A DNA stretch of 32,690 nucleotides from Pedobacter sp. ASV28 (GCF_016428855.1 NZ_JAELTN010000056.1:1-32690), one strand, 5' to 3'; positions 15,948 to 24,933 are shown, numbered from the stretch's first letter. Program-made: numbers and translations. The notes: generated by a model not told the origin, from the letters alone.

Positions 15948-17882
15948 TTATTTTTTTGTGTGTACTTGTTTAGCCAACCAGTTTACCAGTTCTTGGCCTG
16001 CCTCAAAATTTTTATAATTTGCTGGAATTTTTCTACCATCTACATATTCGTTATACAACCAAGGATCTCCAATTACGTAAACTGTACCTTTGCCATATTT
16101 AGTTACCGACATTACATGATCACCATCGGCATCCTTTAAAACAGACTTTGCGTTTCCAGATAGCTTAAGACTGCTATATTCTTTGATAAATAGATCTTTG
16201 GGCTTAAATATTTCATTACCTACAGGCACTACTACCTTTGCAGTCTCAAAATTGCTGGCCACAGGTACAGTCCCCTTACTATCACCATTAAAGAATACGC
16301 CAAAATGCTGGGCCAATTCGTTAAAATGTTTCAGCTCTACATTTGGCGCATCATTGCCCATCAATACCAAAACACCACCTGCTTTTACCCATTCGGTAAT
16401 CTGCTTGATATCAGTTTCAGTAATAAAATTGGGTCTCGGATTTTCCTTTTCAAAATCAGGATCCACAATGATGTATACCGAGGTATTTTTTAAGTTGGCT
16501 AAGGTTGGTGCCTGGTATAAAGTCTTAATATCAAATCCCGAATTCAGAAATTGGTCTCCCCAAAAAGAAAAACCACCATTGGCACGCTCTTCCCATTTAT
16601 AATGCCATGATATTTCATGTTCACTCTGGTCTTTCTTGGTTTCATTATTGAAATAAGAATCCAGTGTTACAGTTTTACCTTTGCCCGGCTTTGGCTGTGC
16701 GGCTATTTCCATCTCATTCGCCGCCAATAAAAATGCCCCTACACCTTTTGGGTCGTTGGTAATTACCTTTTCGCTAATGTAATATTCATAACTACCATCT
16801 CTATAAGGTTTTCCACCTAGGCCAGAAACAGCTACCGTACCTTTTAAATTTACTTTACCAGGGCCATTACTTTCTATAAATTCTTTTTGAATACCTTTAT
16901 AGCCCCTATCTGCAACGGCGAAATAAGCGCTGGGCAACCATCCGTTTCTTACCGCTTTCGCCACAGCGTAAACAAACATGCTTGAAGCAGAAGCTTCCAG
17001 GTAATTGCCTTTTGCCGTAGGCTTGTCCAATACGTCGTACCATAAGCCTGTTTTAGGATCCTGTACTTTTTGTACCGCTTGTGCAAATCGGTTAAGGATA
17101 TTCAATATTTCCTTTCTTTTTGGATGATTTTGGGGAAAGTTTTCAAGCACATCAACCATGGCCATTCCATACCAGCCCATTGCCCTACCCCAGAAATTTG
17201 GAGATTTACCAGTGGTTTTGTCTGCCCAAGCTTCTGTTTTAGATTCATCCCATCCATGATAGAGCAACCCTGTTCTGGCATCTCTTGAGTTTTTTTCCAT
17301 CCAAATAAATTGGTTGGCAATATCATCAAATGCCTTATCTTCCTTAATTAAAGCGGCATATTCTGCATAAAAAGGCTGCCCCATATAAAGACCATCTAAC
17401 CACATTTGCCAAGGATAGATTTTCTTGTGCCAAAAACCGCCTTCTTTAGTGCGAGGATGTTGCTTTAACTGTTCCCAAAGAATGGTAGCGGCCTTAAAAT
17501 ATTTTTTCTGACCAGTTACTTTATAAAGTGTGAGCAAAGAACGGCCGTTTTTAACATTATCAATATTGTAATCGCTCTGCTTATAACGTTCGATATCCCC
17601 ATCTTTGGTCACAAAGAAATCCATGCTCTTTTGCATGTACTTAAAGTATTCACCATCTCCGGTACGTCTCCAAAGTCCATCAATACCCTCCAAAATCACC
17701 CCTTGATCATAAGCCCACTTTACCCTTTTGGGATTTGCAGGATCAAGATTGAGCGAATCTTTCCAAATTTCCATTACCGTAGTGGCCATTTGTTTAGCAA
17801 GCGGTTGTGTTTGTCCCGTAGCACTAAATGACAAAATAGAAGATGATACGGCTACAATGCTATATTTAAAAACCTTGTTCAT
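15948..17882 (-). CDS. GH105 unsaturated galacturonyl hydrolase fused to a DUF4350-like domain
   Basis: The 644-aa exported protein (signal to about residue 23) has an N-terminal (alpha/alpha)6 GH105 domain (about 30-395). WLDGLYMG supplies the likely catalytic Asp163, two residues after Trp161, as in YteR; FWGRAMGWYGMAMVD and EASASSMFVYA are typical of the family. GH105 removes the terminal unsaturated galacturonate left by lyases, feeding KduI. Residues about 400-640 form a separate alpha/beta domain like DUF4350 or ThuA (GGVLVLMGND, GKGTVYVIGDPW), of unknown role. Only 4 bp separate it from the upstream GH28, so the two are co-transcribed. Confidence 0.9.
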   Translation of the reverse strand: MNKVFKYSIVAVSSSILSFSATGQTQPLAKQMATTVMEIWKDSLNLDPANPKRVKWAYDQGVILEGIDGLWRRTGDGEYFKYMQKSMDFFVTKDGDIERYKQSDYNIDNVKNGRSLLTLYKVTGQKKYFKAATILWEQLKQHPRTKEGGFWHKKIYPWQMWLDGLYMGQPFYAEYAALIKEDKAFDDIANQFIWMEKNSRDARTGLLYHGWDESKTEAWADKTTGKSPNFWGRAMGWYGMAMVDVLENFPQNHPKRKEILNILNRFAQAVQKVQDPKTGLWYDVLDKPTAKGNYLEASASSMFVYAVAKAVRNGWLPSAYFAVADRGYKGIQKEFIESNGPGKVNLKGTVAVSGLGGKPYRDGSYEYYISEKVITNDPKGVGAFLLAANEMEIAAQPKPGKGKTVTLDSYFNNETKKDQSEHEISWHYKWEERANGGFSFWGDQFLNSGFDIKTLYQAPTLANLKNTSVYIIVDPDFEKENPRPNFITETDIKQITEWVKAGGVLVLMGNDAPNVELKHFNELAQHFGVFFNGDSKGTVPVASNFETAKVVVPVGNEIFKPKDLFIKEYSSLKLSGNAKSVLKDADGDHVMSVTKYGKGTVYVIGDPWLYNEYVDGRKIPANYKNFEAGQELVNWLAKQVHTKK

Positions 17883-17886
17883 GTAC

Positions 17887-19572
17887 TTATTTATTGATTT
17901 GCAATGATTTTTCTTTTGCTCCCTCTAAAAACTCTGCTTGACGCTGCGCTCTGCTAACGTCTAAACCTGTAGCTTTAATATTACTATTCTTATCGCCACT
18001 AAGCCTGAAAAGCAGATCTGCACTATTATAAGTAATATTTTTAAGATTTACATCATTACCATTTTGGATGTTGATTAATGGATTTCCATGTTCAATGGTC
18101 AACTTTACGTTATTAAGGTTGATCTGTTTACCTTCTTGTATATCGATCCCTTTTTTGGCCTTGATATTGAGATTGCTTAAATTGATATTGGCAATGCTCA
18201 TTTCTGGTAGTCCACGAACAAAAATTGCTTTTTCTGCACCATCGCAAACTACGTTATCGATAAAGAAATTTTTAAAGACAGGGGTTTCTTCCGTTACCGG
18301 TAATACTTCAACTTTTGGGGCATCTCTTTTATCGCCCACTAGCGCAATCGGATCTACCGCTGCATAATACATATCAAACAAAATTGCTTCTCCAGGAATA
18401 TCCATCATATTGATGTTTTTGATATAGATATTTTCTACCACTCCGCCTCTACCTCTAGTGGTTTTGAAACGCAGACCAATATCGGTACCTATAAAGGTAC
18501 AATCATAAACAAAGATATTTTTGGCGCCTCCGCTCATTTCGCTCCCAATTACAAAACCACCATGGGCATGATACACCGTACTGTTGCGAATGATCACGTT
18601 TTCGGTAGGCATGGCACGTTTTCTGCCCCAAGCATCACGACCAGATTTGATACAGATGCCATCATCGCCTACATCGAAAGTACTGTCCTCTATTAATACA
18701 TTCTTACATGATTCGATATCTATACCATCACCGTTCTGTGCATACCATGGATTTTTAGCATAAATGTTTCTAACCGTTACGTCTTCACACATTAATGGAT
18801 GAATATTCCATGCCGGTGAATTTTGAAAGGTTACGCCTTCTAGCAATACTTTCTTACAAGAAGTAAATACCAACAAATTTGGGCGAAAGAAATCTTTGAT
18901 CTTATTATAATATTCAGCGTTTTTGTCTGAAGTCAATTCTCCCGCGTTACCTTTTACTTTTGAGCCATCCAAACTTTTTTGAGATGGATACCAGGTTTTC
19001 TTGTCTTCTGACAGTACCCCACCAGAAGCTACTAGACCCTTCCACTGGCTTTCCGTTAATTTACTCTTTTTAACCATACGCCAAGCATCGCCGGCACCAT
19101 CAATAATACCATAACCGGTAACGGCTATATTCTGTTGATTAGTTGCCCACAAAGGTGATTGGTTACGCATTTGCGGCAGCCCCTCCCAATTACTTTCTAC
19201 CAGTGGGTATTGACTAAAATCTCTGGTAAACTGAAGAATGGCATTTTTTTGCAAGTGTAAATTCACATTGCTCTTCAATTCTATAGGGCCTGTAACCCAT
19301 AAGCCTTTTGGCACAACCACTACACCACCACCTTTTTTATGACAAGCGATTATCGCCTCGTTAATACTCTTGGTAACTAAGGTCACGCCATCACTTTTGG
19401 CACCATAGTTTACAATATTGAAAGTATCTTTCTTAAAGGATGGCTGAGCTACGACCGGTAGATTATTAAAAGAATAGGCTTTTTTTGTGCCTGTTTGTGC
19501 CTGAGCAATCATGGGCACTGAAATAACAAGAGCAAAGATTGAAGCCACTATTTTCTTCATGTTCATGTGCAT
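17887..19572 (-). CDS. GH28 polygalacturonase, probable exo type
   Basis: The 561-aa right-handed beta-helix hydrolase belongs to GH28. Active-site blocks are AQNGDGID (Asn280, Asp282), VGDDGICIKSG (Asp303/304), HAHGGFVIGSE (His337) and GLRFKTTRGRGG (Arg368, Lys370). The canonical NTD is NGD here, and GHG is HGG, as in many bacterial exo-acting GH28 enzymes. It would release galacturonate from chain ends. An insert at about 165-225 (SQWKGLVASGGVL) is also seen in Bacteroidota relatives. Among the possible starts (19572, 19566, 19560), MKKIVASIFALVISVPMIA begins the signal peptide, so 19560 is plausible. It is first in a leftward operon behind a long regulatory spacer. Confidence 0.92.
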   Translation of the reverse strand: MHMNMKKIVASIFALVISVPMIAQAQTGTKKAYSFNNLPVVAQPSFKKDTFNIVNYGAKSDGVTLVTKSINEAIIACHKKGGGVVVVPKGLWVTGPIELKSNVNLHLQKNAILQFTRDFSQYPLVESNWEGLPQMRNQSPLWATNQQNIAVTGYGIIDGAGDAWRMVKKSKLTESQWKGLVASGGVLSEDKKTWYPSQKSLDGSKVKGNAGELTSDKNAEYYNKIKDFFRPNLLVFTSCKKVLLEGVTFQNSPAWNIHPLMCEDVTVRNIYAKNPWYAQNGDGIDIESCKNVLIEDSTFDVGDDGICIKSGRDAWGRKRAMPTENVIIRNSTVYHAHGGFVIGSEMSGGAKNIFVYDCTFIGTDIGLRFKTTRGRGGVVENIYIKNINMMDIPGEAILFDMYYAAVDPIALVGDKRDAPKVEVLPVTEETPVFKNFFIDNVVCDGAEKAIFVRGLPEMSIANINLSNLNIKAKKGIDIQEGKQINLNNVKLTIEHGNPLINIQNGNDVNLKNITYNSADLLFRLSGDKNSNIKATGLDVSRAQRQAEFLEGAKEKSLQINK

Positions 19573-19734
19573 ATTTATAAATGGTTATTATGTGTTACAG
19601 GTTATTTGCTACGGGGTACGGGCTTTTTAGAATGTTTAATCTCGTCACCAAAAACTCGCCACTCGTAACACTTTTCTATAACAAGTCTACACAGTTTAAG
19701 GCAGTAAATGAACTAAATGCATTAAAATAACTAT

Positions 19735-19746
19735 GCAATCGTTGCC
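19735..19746. promoter_or_regulatory. 12-mer shared with the uxaB upstream region
   Basis: GCAATCGTTGCC matches 11 of 12 bases of GCAATCGTTCCC at 12682-12693. It lies about 163 bp upstream of the GH28 start, against about 130 bp for the other copy, in the same orientation relative to its gene. It contains the small dyad GCAA-TCG-TTGC. A common regulator of pectin hydrolysis and galacturonate catabolism is the natural reading, but only two copies were found. Confidence 0.45.
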
Positions 19747-19754
19747 AATTCGCT

Positions 19755-19778
19755 ACTTGTAAACAATAAGTTACAAGT
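19755..19778. repeat. Inverted repeat upstream of the GH28 operon
   Basis: ACTTGTAA (19755-19762) and TTACAAGT (19771-19778) are perfect 8-bp arms around an 8-nt spacer. It lies just beyond the shared 12-mer. It could be an operator or the stem of a leader RNA; no U-run follows on the minus strand. Confidence 0.45.
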
Positions 19779-19882
19779 TGATCGGCTTTGAAGGTTTAAA
19801 TATTCTTTCTCGTTTTAGAAAAGCAGTTTCAGGTGCTGGGACTGACATTTAATAAGGCTTGGTCAGCAAAAAGTATGTATCG

Positions 19883-19930
19883 AACTTTGTCAACCTTGAG
19901 AAACAGAATGTTCGTAAGATGGACAAAGTT
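19883..19930. repeat. Degenerate AACTTTGTC/GACAAAGTT palindrome
   Basis: AACTTTGTC (19883-19891) and GACAAAGTT (19922-19930) are exact 9-bp inverted arms 30 nt apart. Similar CAACTTTGTC/GACAAAGTTG palindromes are, to my knowledge, common dispersed intergenic elements in Sphingobacteriaceae genomes. It lies inside the unrecognised 89-aa frame, which argues against that frame being coding. Confidence 0.45.
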
Positions 19931-20156
19931 GAAATATAGCTATCGAAAGTCATATCGTAGAGTTCACCTCCCTAACTCTATTAAGATGATGTCGGAAATC
20001 TGGGTCGAAAAGCAATTAGTCTTTGGAATTTATAAGTCAGAAAAGCAATTTTACAAGAACATATACCAATTAAACGCATACTCATCCAAAAAAAATATTT
20101 AATGCGTTCGCACTGTAGCAATTACGAACAAAATGCATTTTTATAACATTTTTAAC

Positions 20157-20164
20157 TACGTTTG
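20157..20164 (+). promoter_or_regulatory. Candidate nuclease promoter (-7 element)
   Basis: TACGTTTG matches TAnnTTTG and lies 50 bp upstream of the nuclease ATG at 20215, a normal distance for a Bacteroidota gene. No perfect TTTG -33 box is visible, only T-rich sequence near 20137-20145. Confidence 0.45.
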
Positions 20165-20214
20165 GCCTTTCATTTTTTTCTATTTTGCTTTCTTATAACC
20201 AACAGATTTAGTTG

Positions 20215-21555
20215 ATGCATAAATTTAATATTTTTAATTACGCTATACTTTTAGTCCTACTTAATGTTTATGGTACCGCTTGTAAAAAAGCCAGCGACAT
20301 CAACATTGATAATAACGAGGACAATCCTACTACCATACTCATTGAAGAAACCTTTGAAAAAGGCACAAAAGCAGCGTATACAGAAGCAACAATTAGCCTA
20401 AATTCTGGCAGCTGGATTTTTAACGATGCATTAATTGGCAATCTCTCTGAAGACAAAAAAAATGGGATTAGCGTAGTACGGTTACGAGATCATGGTTATA
20501 TCTACACCAACTTCACCACACCTGCTAAAGTTAAATCTGTTAGTGTTAGTTACGCAAAATATGCCAACGATGCTGATGGTAAATTTCAATTACTATATGC
20601 CTTAGCTAAAGATACTGCCTGGACTACACTGAGCGATACTATCATAGTTAAAAACAGCACCTTAAAAAAGCTTAATTTAAATGTTAATATTACCGGAGAA
20701 ATAAGGTTTAAAATTTTAAAGGTTGATGGGAGCCCAACTAGAATTAACATTGATGATTTTATTGTAACTGGTGTTAAACTTAACTCGCAAGGCCAATCTA
20801 ATGACGCGGTTAATCACATTTTATTAGGAAACCCAAGTAATGCCACCTATGACATTATTAACGCCGAAGACTATTTAATTGAACAACCCTACTTTATCAG
20901 CTCTTATAACAGTAGCAAAGGCATAGCAAATTGGGTGAGTTGGCATTTAGACCTTACAGATTTAGGCGAAGCCAAACGTCAAGATAATTTTAGAGCAAAC
21001 ATGACCTTGCCCAACAGTTGGTTTATTGTGCAAAACAATAGTTATTCGGGTTCTGGCTTTGATAGAGGACACATGTGCCCATCAGCAGATCGAACTTCTA
21101 CAATAGAAGCAAATTCTGCAACTTTTTTAATGACTAACATGGTACCACAAGCACCGAAAAACAATCAAGGGCCATGGGCACAGTTGGAGGAATACACACG
21201 AACACAAATCAAAGCGGGTAACGAAGCTTACATTATTTCGGGCACTTACGGCTCTGGTGGTATTGGCAGCCAAGGCAACATCACTTACACGTTGGCAAGT
21301 GGTAAGATTAATGTGCCAACTCATGTGTGGAAAATCATATTAATTTTGCCAAATGGCGATAATGACCTGGTAAGGATAAAAAACGACACAAGAATTATTG
21401 CCGTAATTATGCCCAATGAAAACACCATCGGTAGCAATTGGCGAAATTATCGAACTAACGTGAAAGCTATTGAAGCTAATACTGGCTATCATTTTCTATC
21501 TAGTATAAGCGCAGATATTAGGAGCATTCTGGCCCAAAAAACTGATAATTTATAG
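20215..21555 (+). CDS. Lipoprotein DNA/RNA non-specific endonuclease
   Basis: This 446-aa protein starts with a lipoprotein signal ending in YGTAC (Cys23). Residues about 35-190 form a beta-rich domain of unclear family, resembling an accessory or anchor jelly-roll. Residues about 200-440 are an Endonuclease_NS (beta-beta-alpha metal) domain with DRGHMCPSADR (general base His286) and the metal-binding Asn in PQAPKNNQGPW (Asn316). Such enzymes degrade extracellular DNA and RNA, for scavenging or defence. A TTG three bases upstream (20212) is possible, but the ATG is preferred. It is the only complete plus-strand gene, between two pectin operons, and is probably unrelated to pectin. Confidence 0.9.
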   Translation: MHKFNIFNYAILLVLLNVYGTACKKASDINIDNNEDNPTTILIEETFEKGTKAAYTEATISLNSGSWIFNDALIGNLSEDKKNGISVVRLRDHGYIYTNFTTPAKVKSVSVSYAKYANDADGKFQLLYALAKDTAWTTLSDTIIVKNSTLKKLNLNVNITGEIRFKILKVDGSPTRINIDDFIVTGVKLNSQGQSNDAVNHILLGNPSNATYDIINAEDYLIEQPYFISSYNSSKGIANWVSWHLDLTDLGEAKRQDNFRANMTLPNSWFIVQNNSYSGSGFDRGHMCPSADRTSTIEANSATFLMTNMVPQAPKNNQGPWAQLEEYTRTQIKAGNEAYIISGTYGSGGIGSQGNITYTLASGKINVPTHVWKIILILPNGDNDLVRIKNDTRIIAVIMPNENTIGSNWRNYRTNVKAIEANTGYHFLSSISADIRSILAQKTDNL

Positions 21556-21593
21556 AACTGAGAAAATAGAAGGTATCTAAAAAAGTTTCAATA

Positions 21594-21684
21594 ACGACCT
21601 CATTTCGATGAGGTACGATGAGAAATTTCGCTCAAATACATTTCTGAGAAAATATCTCTCACATGCGTTCGAGATAACAATGAC
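21594..21684. repeat. Degenerate palindromic intergenic repeat
   Basis: The arms around CTCATTTCGATGAGGTACG (from 21599) and GCGTTCGAGATAACAATGACC (ending 21684) are imperfect inverted copies around a GAGAAATTT/AATATCTC core. The layout resembles the abundant Bacteroidota element of the form GTCATTTCGA...GAGAAATCTC...TCGAAATGAC. It has decayed by several substitutions. Found by eye; its copy number in the genome is unknown. Confidence 0.4.
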
Positions 21685-21699
21685 CATTATAAAAAAGGT

Positions 21700-21786
21700 A
21701 AAAAAAAGACTTACGAAGTTTAACTTTGATAGGCTATTATTTTAGAGGTAAAGTTAGGGCTTCGCCGTTTAAAAACTTCGTAAGTC
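21700..21786 (-). terminator. Long-stem terminator after GH43
   Basis: GACTTACGAAGTTT (21708-21721) and AAACTTCGTAAGTC (21773-21786) are perfect 14-bp inverted arms, with a smaller AACTTT/AAAGTT pair nested in the 51-nt interior. On the minus strand the structure is followed by a run of T (plus-strand A run 21701-21707). It lies about 30 bp past the GH43 stop and between convergent genes. The large loop is unusual for a simple terminator. Confidence 0.6.
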
Positions 21787-21816
21787 GACTATAGAAAACG
21801 TATAAGCTACAACTTA

Positions 21817-23436
21817 TTATTTCTCCACTCTAAACCAATCGAAATCTGCGTAACCACTATCGTTGGTTTGTTGATCTCTTACTGCAAACAGGCCTATTTT
21901 TGCGCCTATCCACTTACCTGGTATTGCTTCAAAAACATCTTCTACGTTAGTAAAAGTATTGCCATCCTTACTATAGCTAAATTGGCATTTAGCACCCTTA
22001 CCTACTTGAACCCTCAAGTAAACGTCTTTGCCATCTAGCTTGACCAATTGCTTTTCTACCTCTGTCTTACCTTTATCTGCATTTTTACAAACCGAATAAA
22101 CTAAATAAAGGCCATCTTTTTTAGACTTCACAGCTAAATAAGCATAACTTAAACCATAAATAGTTAGACCAGCTTTTTCATTCTCCAATTTTGGATTAGC
22201 GGTAAAATTAAATTTCGTAGTTGCCGTAAATTGCTCGGTTGGAAATTTCTGCATCAGGATATTGGGTACATCCCAAAGATTTTTAGCACTATCGGGAATT
22301 TTAGCGGTATATAATCTCAAAGCTCCCCTGCTTGGATTTAGAAAAGACCAAGTGGCTAGTGGATTGGCCTGCCATTGCCACTGTAATCCTAATTGATTAT
22401 CATTAAATTCATCACTTTCTGCAGGAGTGAAAATTACACTTGGTTTAGCAACAGTAGGTTTTTTGTAAGTCAACACAGGTTCTCCAATTCCGTCTCCATC
22501 TTTATCTACACCAATTATTGGCCAATTATTTACCCATTTCATTGGTTGCAAATGCACCACCCTCCCGTATGCATCTTTATCCTGAAAATGCAAAAACCAA
22601 TCCTCGCCATTTGGTGTATTTACCCATGCTCCCTGATGCGGACCATTGATTGGCGACTTGCCCTGATCCATTACCACTTTACGCTCATAGGGACCATAAA
22701 CATTCTTTGAGCGCAATACCAATTGCCAACCCGTTGATACCCCACCGGCAGGCGCAAAAATGTAGTAAAAACCTTTTCTCTTATAAAACTTAGGGCCTTC
22801 TAAGGTTGGATCTTGTTCATGACCGTCGAAAACAATTTTACCTTCTTCAATGGTCTTATCGCCAGCGGCATTCATTCTTTTTACGACAAGCACACTTTTA
22901 ATTCCAGCCCTACTACCTGCATAACCGTGAGTTAAATAAACTTTCCCATCTTCGTCCCAAAGCGGACAAGGGTCAATTAAGCCTTTTCCACCTTCTACCA
23001 AAATTGGATCTGTCCAAGGGCCAGTTATATTTTTTGCCTTGGTCAGATAAATCCCAAAATCTGGATCTGGATAATAGATGTAAAACTCATTATTGTAATA
23101 ACGAATGGTCGGTGCCCATACCCCATTACCATGCTGTGTCTTAGAAAAATGCTCAAAAGGAGGTTGCCTCTTTAGTGCATGGCCGATAAGTTTCCAATTG
23201 ACCAGATCGGTAGATTCTAAAATGGGGAGCCCTGGAACCGCATCAAAACTGGAGGCAATCATATAAAATTTATCGTCCACTCTAATGGCATCAGGATCTG
23301 AATAATCGGCATCTAATACTGGGTTTTTGTAAGTTCCATTTCCTAAATCAGATACCCAAACCTTTGAAATTTCTTGTTTTTGGGCATATGCATTTAAAGA
23401 AAAAGTAGCTAATAGGATTGCAAAAGTTCTTTTCAT
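21817..23436 (-). CDS. GH43-family glycosidase (beta-xylosidase or alpha-L-arabinofuranosidase type)
   Basis: The 539-aa exported enzyme has a signal peptide (MKRTFAILLATFSLNAYA) and a five-bladed propeller GH43 domain (about 35-330). The catalytic triad is visible: Asp47 in DADYSDPDAIR, Asp155 in LIDPCPLW, and Glu213 in PTLEGPKFY. Residues about 340-539 form the C-terminal concanavalin-like domain usual in this GH43 group. In a homogalacturonan locus it may trim xylose (xylogalacturonan) or arabinose side chains; the sequence does not decide which. It is 161 bp downstream of the second GH28 and may be co-transcribed with it. Confidence 0.88.
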   Translation of the reverse strand: MKRTFAILLATFSLNAYAQKQEISKVWVSDLGNGTYKNPVLDADYSDPDAIRVDDKFYMIASSFDAVPGLPILESTDLVNWKLIGHALKRQPPFEHFSKTQHGNGVWAPTIRYYNNEFYIYYPDPDFGIYLTKAKNITGPWTDPILVEGGKGLIDPCPLWDEDGKVYLTHGYAGSRAGIKSVLVVKRMNAAGDKTIEEGKIVFDGHEQDPTLEGPKFYKRKGFYYIFAPAGGVSTGWQLVLRSKNVYGPYERKVVMDQGKSPINGPHQGAWVNTPNGEDWFLHFQDKDAYGRVVHLQPMKWVNNWPIIGVDKDGDGIGEPVLTYKKPTVAKPSVIFTPAESDEFNDNQLGLQWQWQANPLATWSFLNPSRGALRLYTAKIPDSAKNLWDVPNILMQKFPTEQFTATTKFNFTANPKLENEKAGLTIYGLSYAYLAVKSKKDGLYLVYSVCKNADKGKTEVEKQLVKLDGKDVYLRVQVGKGAKCQFSYSKDGNTFTNVEDVFEAIPGKWIGAKIGLFAVRDQQTNDSGYADFDWFRVEK

Positions 23437-23597
23437 TGGAATAAGTTTATTAATATGATATCCATTTTTTTAATGGCGTTCAAGAGCACACTTCTCTTAA
23501 TTAATGAGCTATCAAGCTCGCTTTGTTTTTTAATGGTCATGTAACTATCATGAGCAATATTCATGATGATATTTATGTTTACTAATCTAAAATCAGC

Positions 23598-24848
23598 TTA
23601 TTTTAAGCCAGTGTAAGTAGTATTATGAATTTTTATTTTCTCTCCCGTTGACACGTTAATTGTTGATTTTTCGAATATCAAATTCTTCACATTGTATAGT
23701 TCGGCACCTTTGCTGGCATCTATATTTACGTTGGTCATGCTTATATTTTCAATGACCGACTCTGGCAGTCCCCACATTTTAATGGCCACTTCGGCATTTG
23801 TAGCGCTTACATTTATAAGCTTAATATTTTTATATACTGGTGTAGCTTGCGCAAATGGTTCTACGACCTCCTCTGAAATATATTTAGGCTCTTTTGGATA
23901 GTACATAGAAATAAAGATGGGCCACTTTACATTTTTTATATCAATATTCTCATACACAATATTATCTAGCACGCCTCCTCTGCCACGAGCGGTTTTAATA
24001 CGTATGGCCGAAGTTGTTCCATTAAATGTACAGTTATTTACATGGAGGTTTTTCAATCCGCCCGAGGTATAACTGCCAATAGAAAGACCATGGCCATAAC
24101 CAAATGCACAATCGCGAATAACCATATTTAGCACTTCTGGTTCTACATTAGGTTTCTTATCGCCAAAGTTAATGGCTATATTATCATCGCCAGTAGCTAT
24201 TTTACACCTCTCAATCAGGGTATTTTTTGCCGATATGTTAATCCCATCCGTATTTCTAGATTTTTCTGGGGCTGAAATATTAATATCGTGAATATATACC
24301 TCTTTACAAGCTTTTAAAGAAATATGTGTGTTTGGGGGATTTAAAGTGGTAATACCTGAAATTTCTACCCTTTCACATCTTTCAAAGATCAATAATTGAG
24401 GTCTACGAAAAGTAATTTCTTTAGCCGTAAACTTATCCCACCAAATTTCGCCTTGCCCATCAATAATTCCTTCTCCGCTAATTTTAACATCGTTTACTTT
24501 CTTTATGGTAATAAAATTCAGGTAACGTCCATCGGCAACGGGGTAGTTTTCAACATCGTTAATGAGCTTTAGAACGGCACCTTTTTCCAACACTAAATGA
24601 GTTCTGCTTTTTATTTCGATAGGTCCACACCTAAAAACACCTTTGGGAATGATTAAAACACCTCCTTTTTCCGCCGTTTTATCCAAAGCCGTTTGTATGG
24701 CCGTAGTGTTTACATTCTTCCCATCACCCACAGCTCCAAAGGCAGTAACATTAAAAATATTCGTTGGTATTTGCGGTGATAGGGGCCGCTGTGCATTGAT
24801 TGAAATTGCACTCAGCAGGATGAGCAAAAAGGTCGATATGGTTTTCAT
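23598..24848 (-). CDS. GH28 polygalacturonase with canonical active site
   Basis: This 416-aa exported beta-helix enzyme has all classical GH28 motifs: NTDG (Asn199-Asp201), GDDN (Asp221/222), GHG (around His253) and RIK (Arg283 to Lys285), followed by TARGRGG. It would hydrolyse alpha-1,4-galacturonosyl bonds in the periplasm. The ATG at 24848 begins the signal peptide MKTISTFLLILLSAISINA; an ATG 21 bp upstream (24869) would add seven residues before it. Compared with the other GH28 at 17887-19572 it is shorter and lacks the SQWKGL insert, so the two probably have different substrates or modes. Confidence 0.92.
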   Translation of the reverse strand: MKTISTFLLILLSAISINAQRPLSPQIPTNIFNVTAFGAVGDGKNVNTTAIQTALDKTAEKGGVLIIPKGVFRCGPIEIKSRTHLVLEKGAVLKLINDVENYPVADGRYLNFITIKKVNDVKISGEGIIDGQGEIWWDKFTAKEITFRRPQLLIFERCERVEISGITTLNPPNTHISLKACKEVYIHDINISAPEKSRNTDGINISAKNTLIERCKIATGDDNIAINFGDKKPNVEPEVLNMVIRDCAFGYGHGLSIGSYTSGGLKNLHVNNCTFNGTTSAIRIKTARGRGGVLDNIVYENIDIKNVKWPIFISMYYPKEPKYISEEVVEPFAQATPVYKNIKLINVSATNAEVAIKMWGLPESVIENISMTNVNIDASKGAELYNVKNLIFEKSTINVSTGEKIKIHNTTYTGLK

Positions 24849-24933
24849 CTGTGTAAATTTATTTTGCATCAGTTTTTCTGACGATATTTCCAGTATTTAT
24901 AATTGATTGAAACAAATTGGAGAATTTGTTCAA

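Larger units (their letters stand above)
19573..20214. other. Long divergent spacer between the GH28 operon and the nuclease gene
   Basis: This 642-bp region separates the leftward GH28 operon from the rightward nuclease. It has no recognisable gene; a plus-strand frame at 19833-20102 gives 89 aa with no family resemblance. It holds GCAATCGTTGCC (19735-19746), an 8-bp inverted repeat (19755-19778), a degenerate AACTTTGTC palindrome (19883-19930) and a candidate promoter for the nuclease (20157-20164). Confidence 0.6.

Noticed and set aside
19833..20102. Plus-strand frame of 89 codons in the long spacer
   Set aside because: It has no recognisable domain, contains a palindromic repeat at 19883-19930, has no clear promoter or ribosome site, and its composition is that of decayed intergenic DNA.
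23462..23560. Several small dyads (CCATT/AATGG, GAGCT/AGCTC, ATCATG/CATGAT) upstream of GH43
   Set aside because: The arms are only 5-6 bp in AT-rich DNA, with no T-run on the coding strand and no -7 match nearby. They are not enough to call an operator or terminator.
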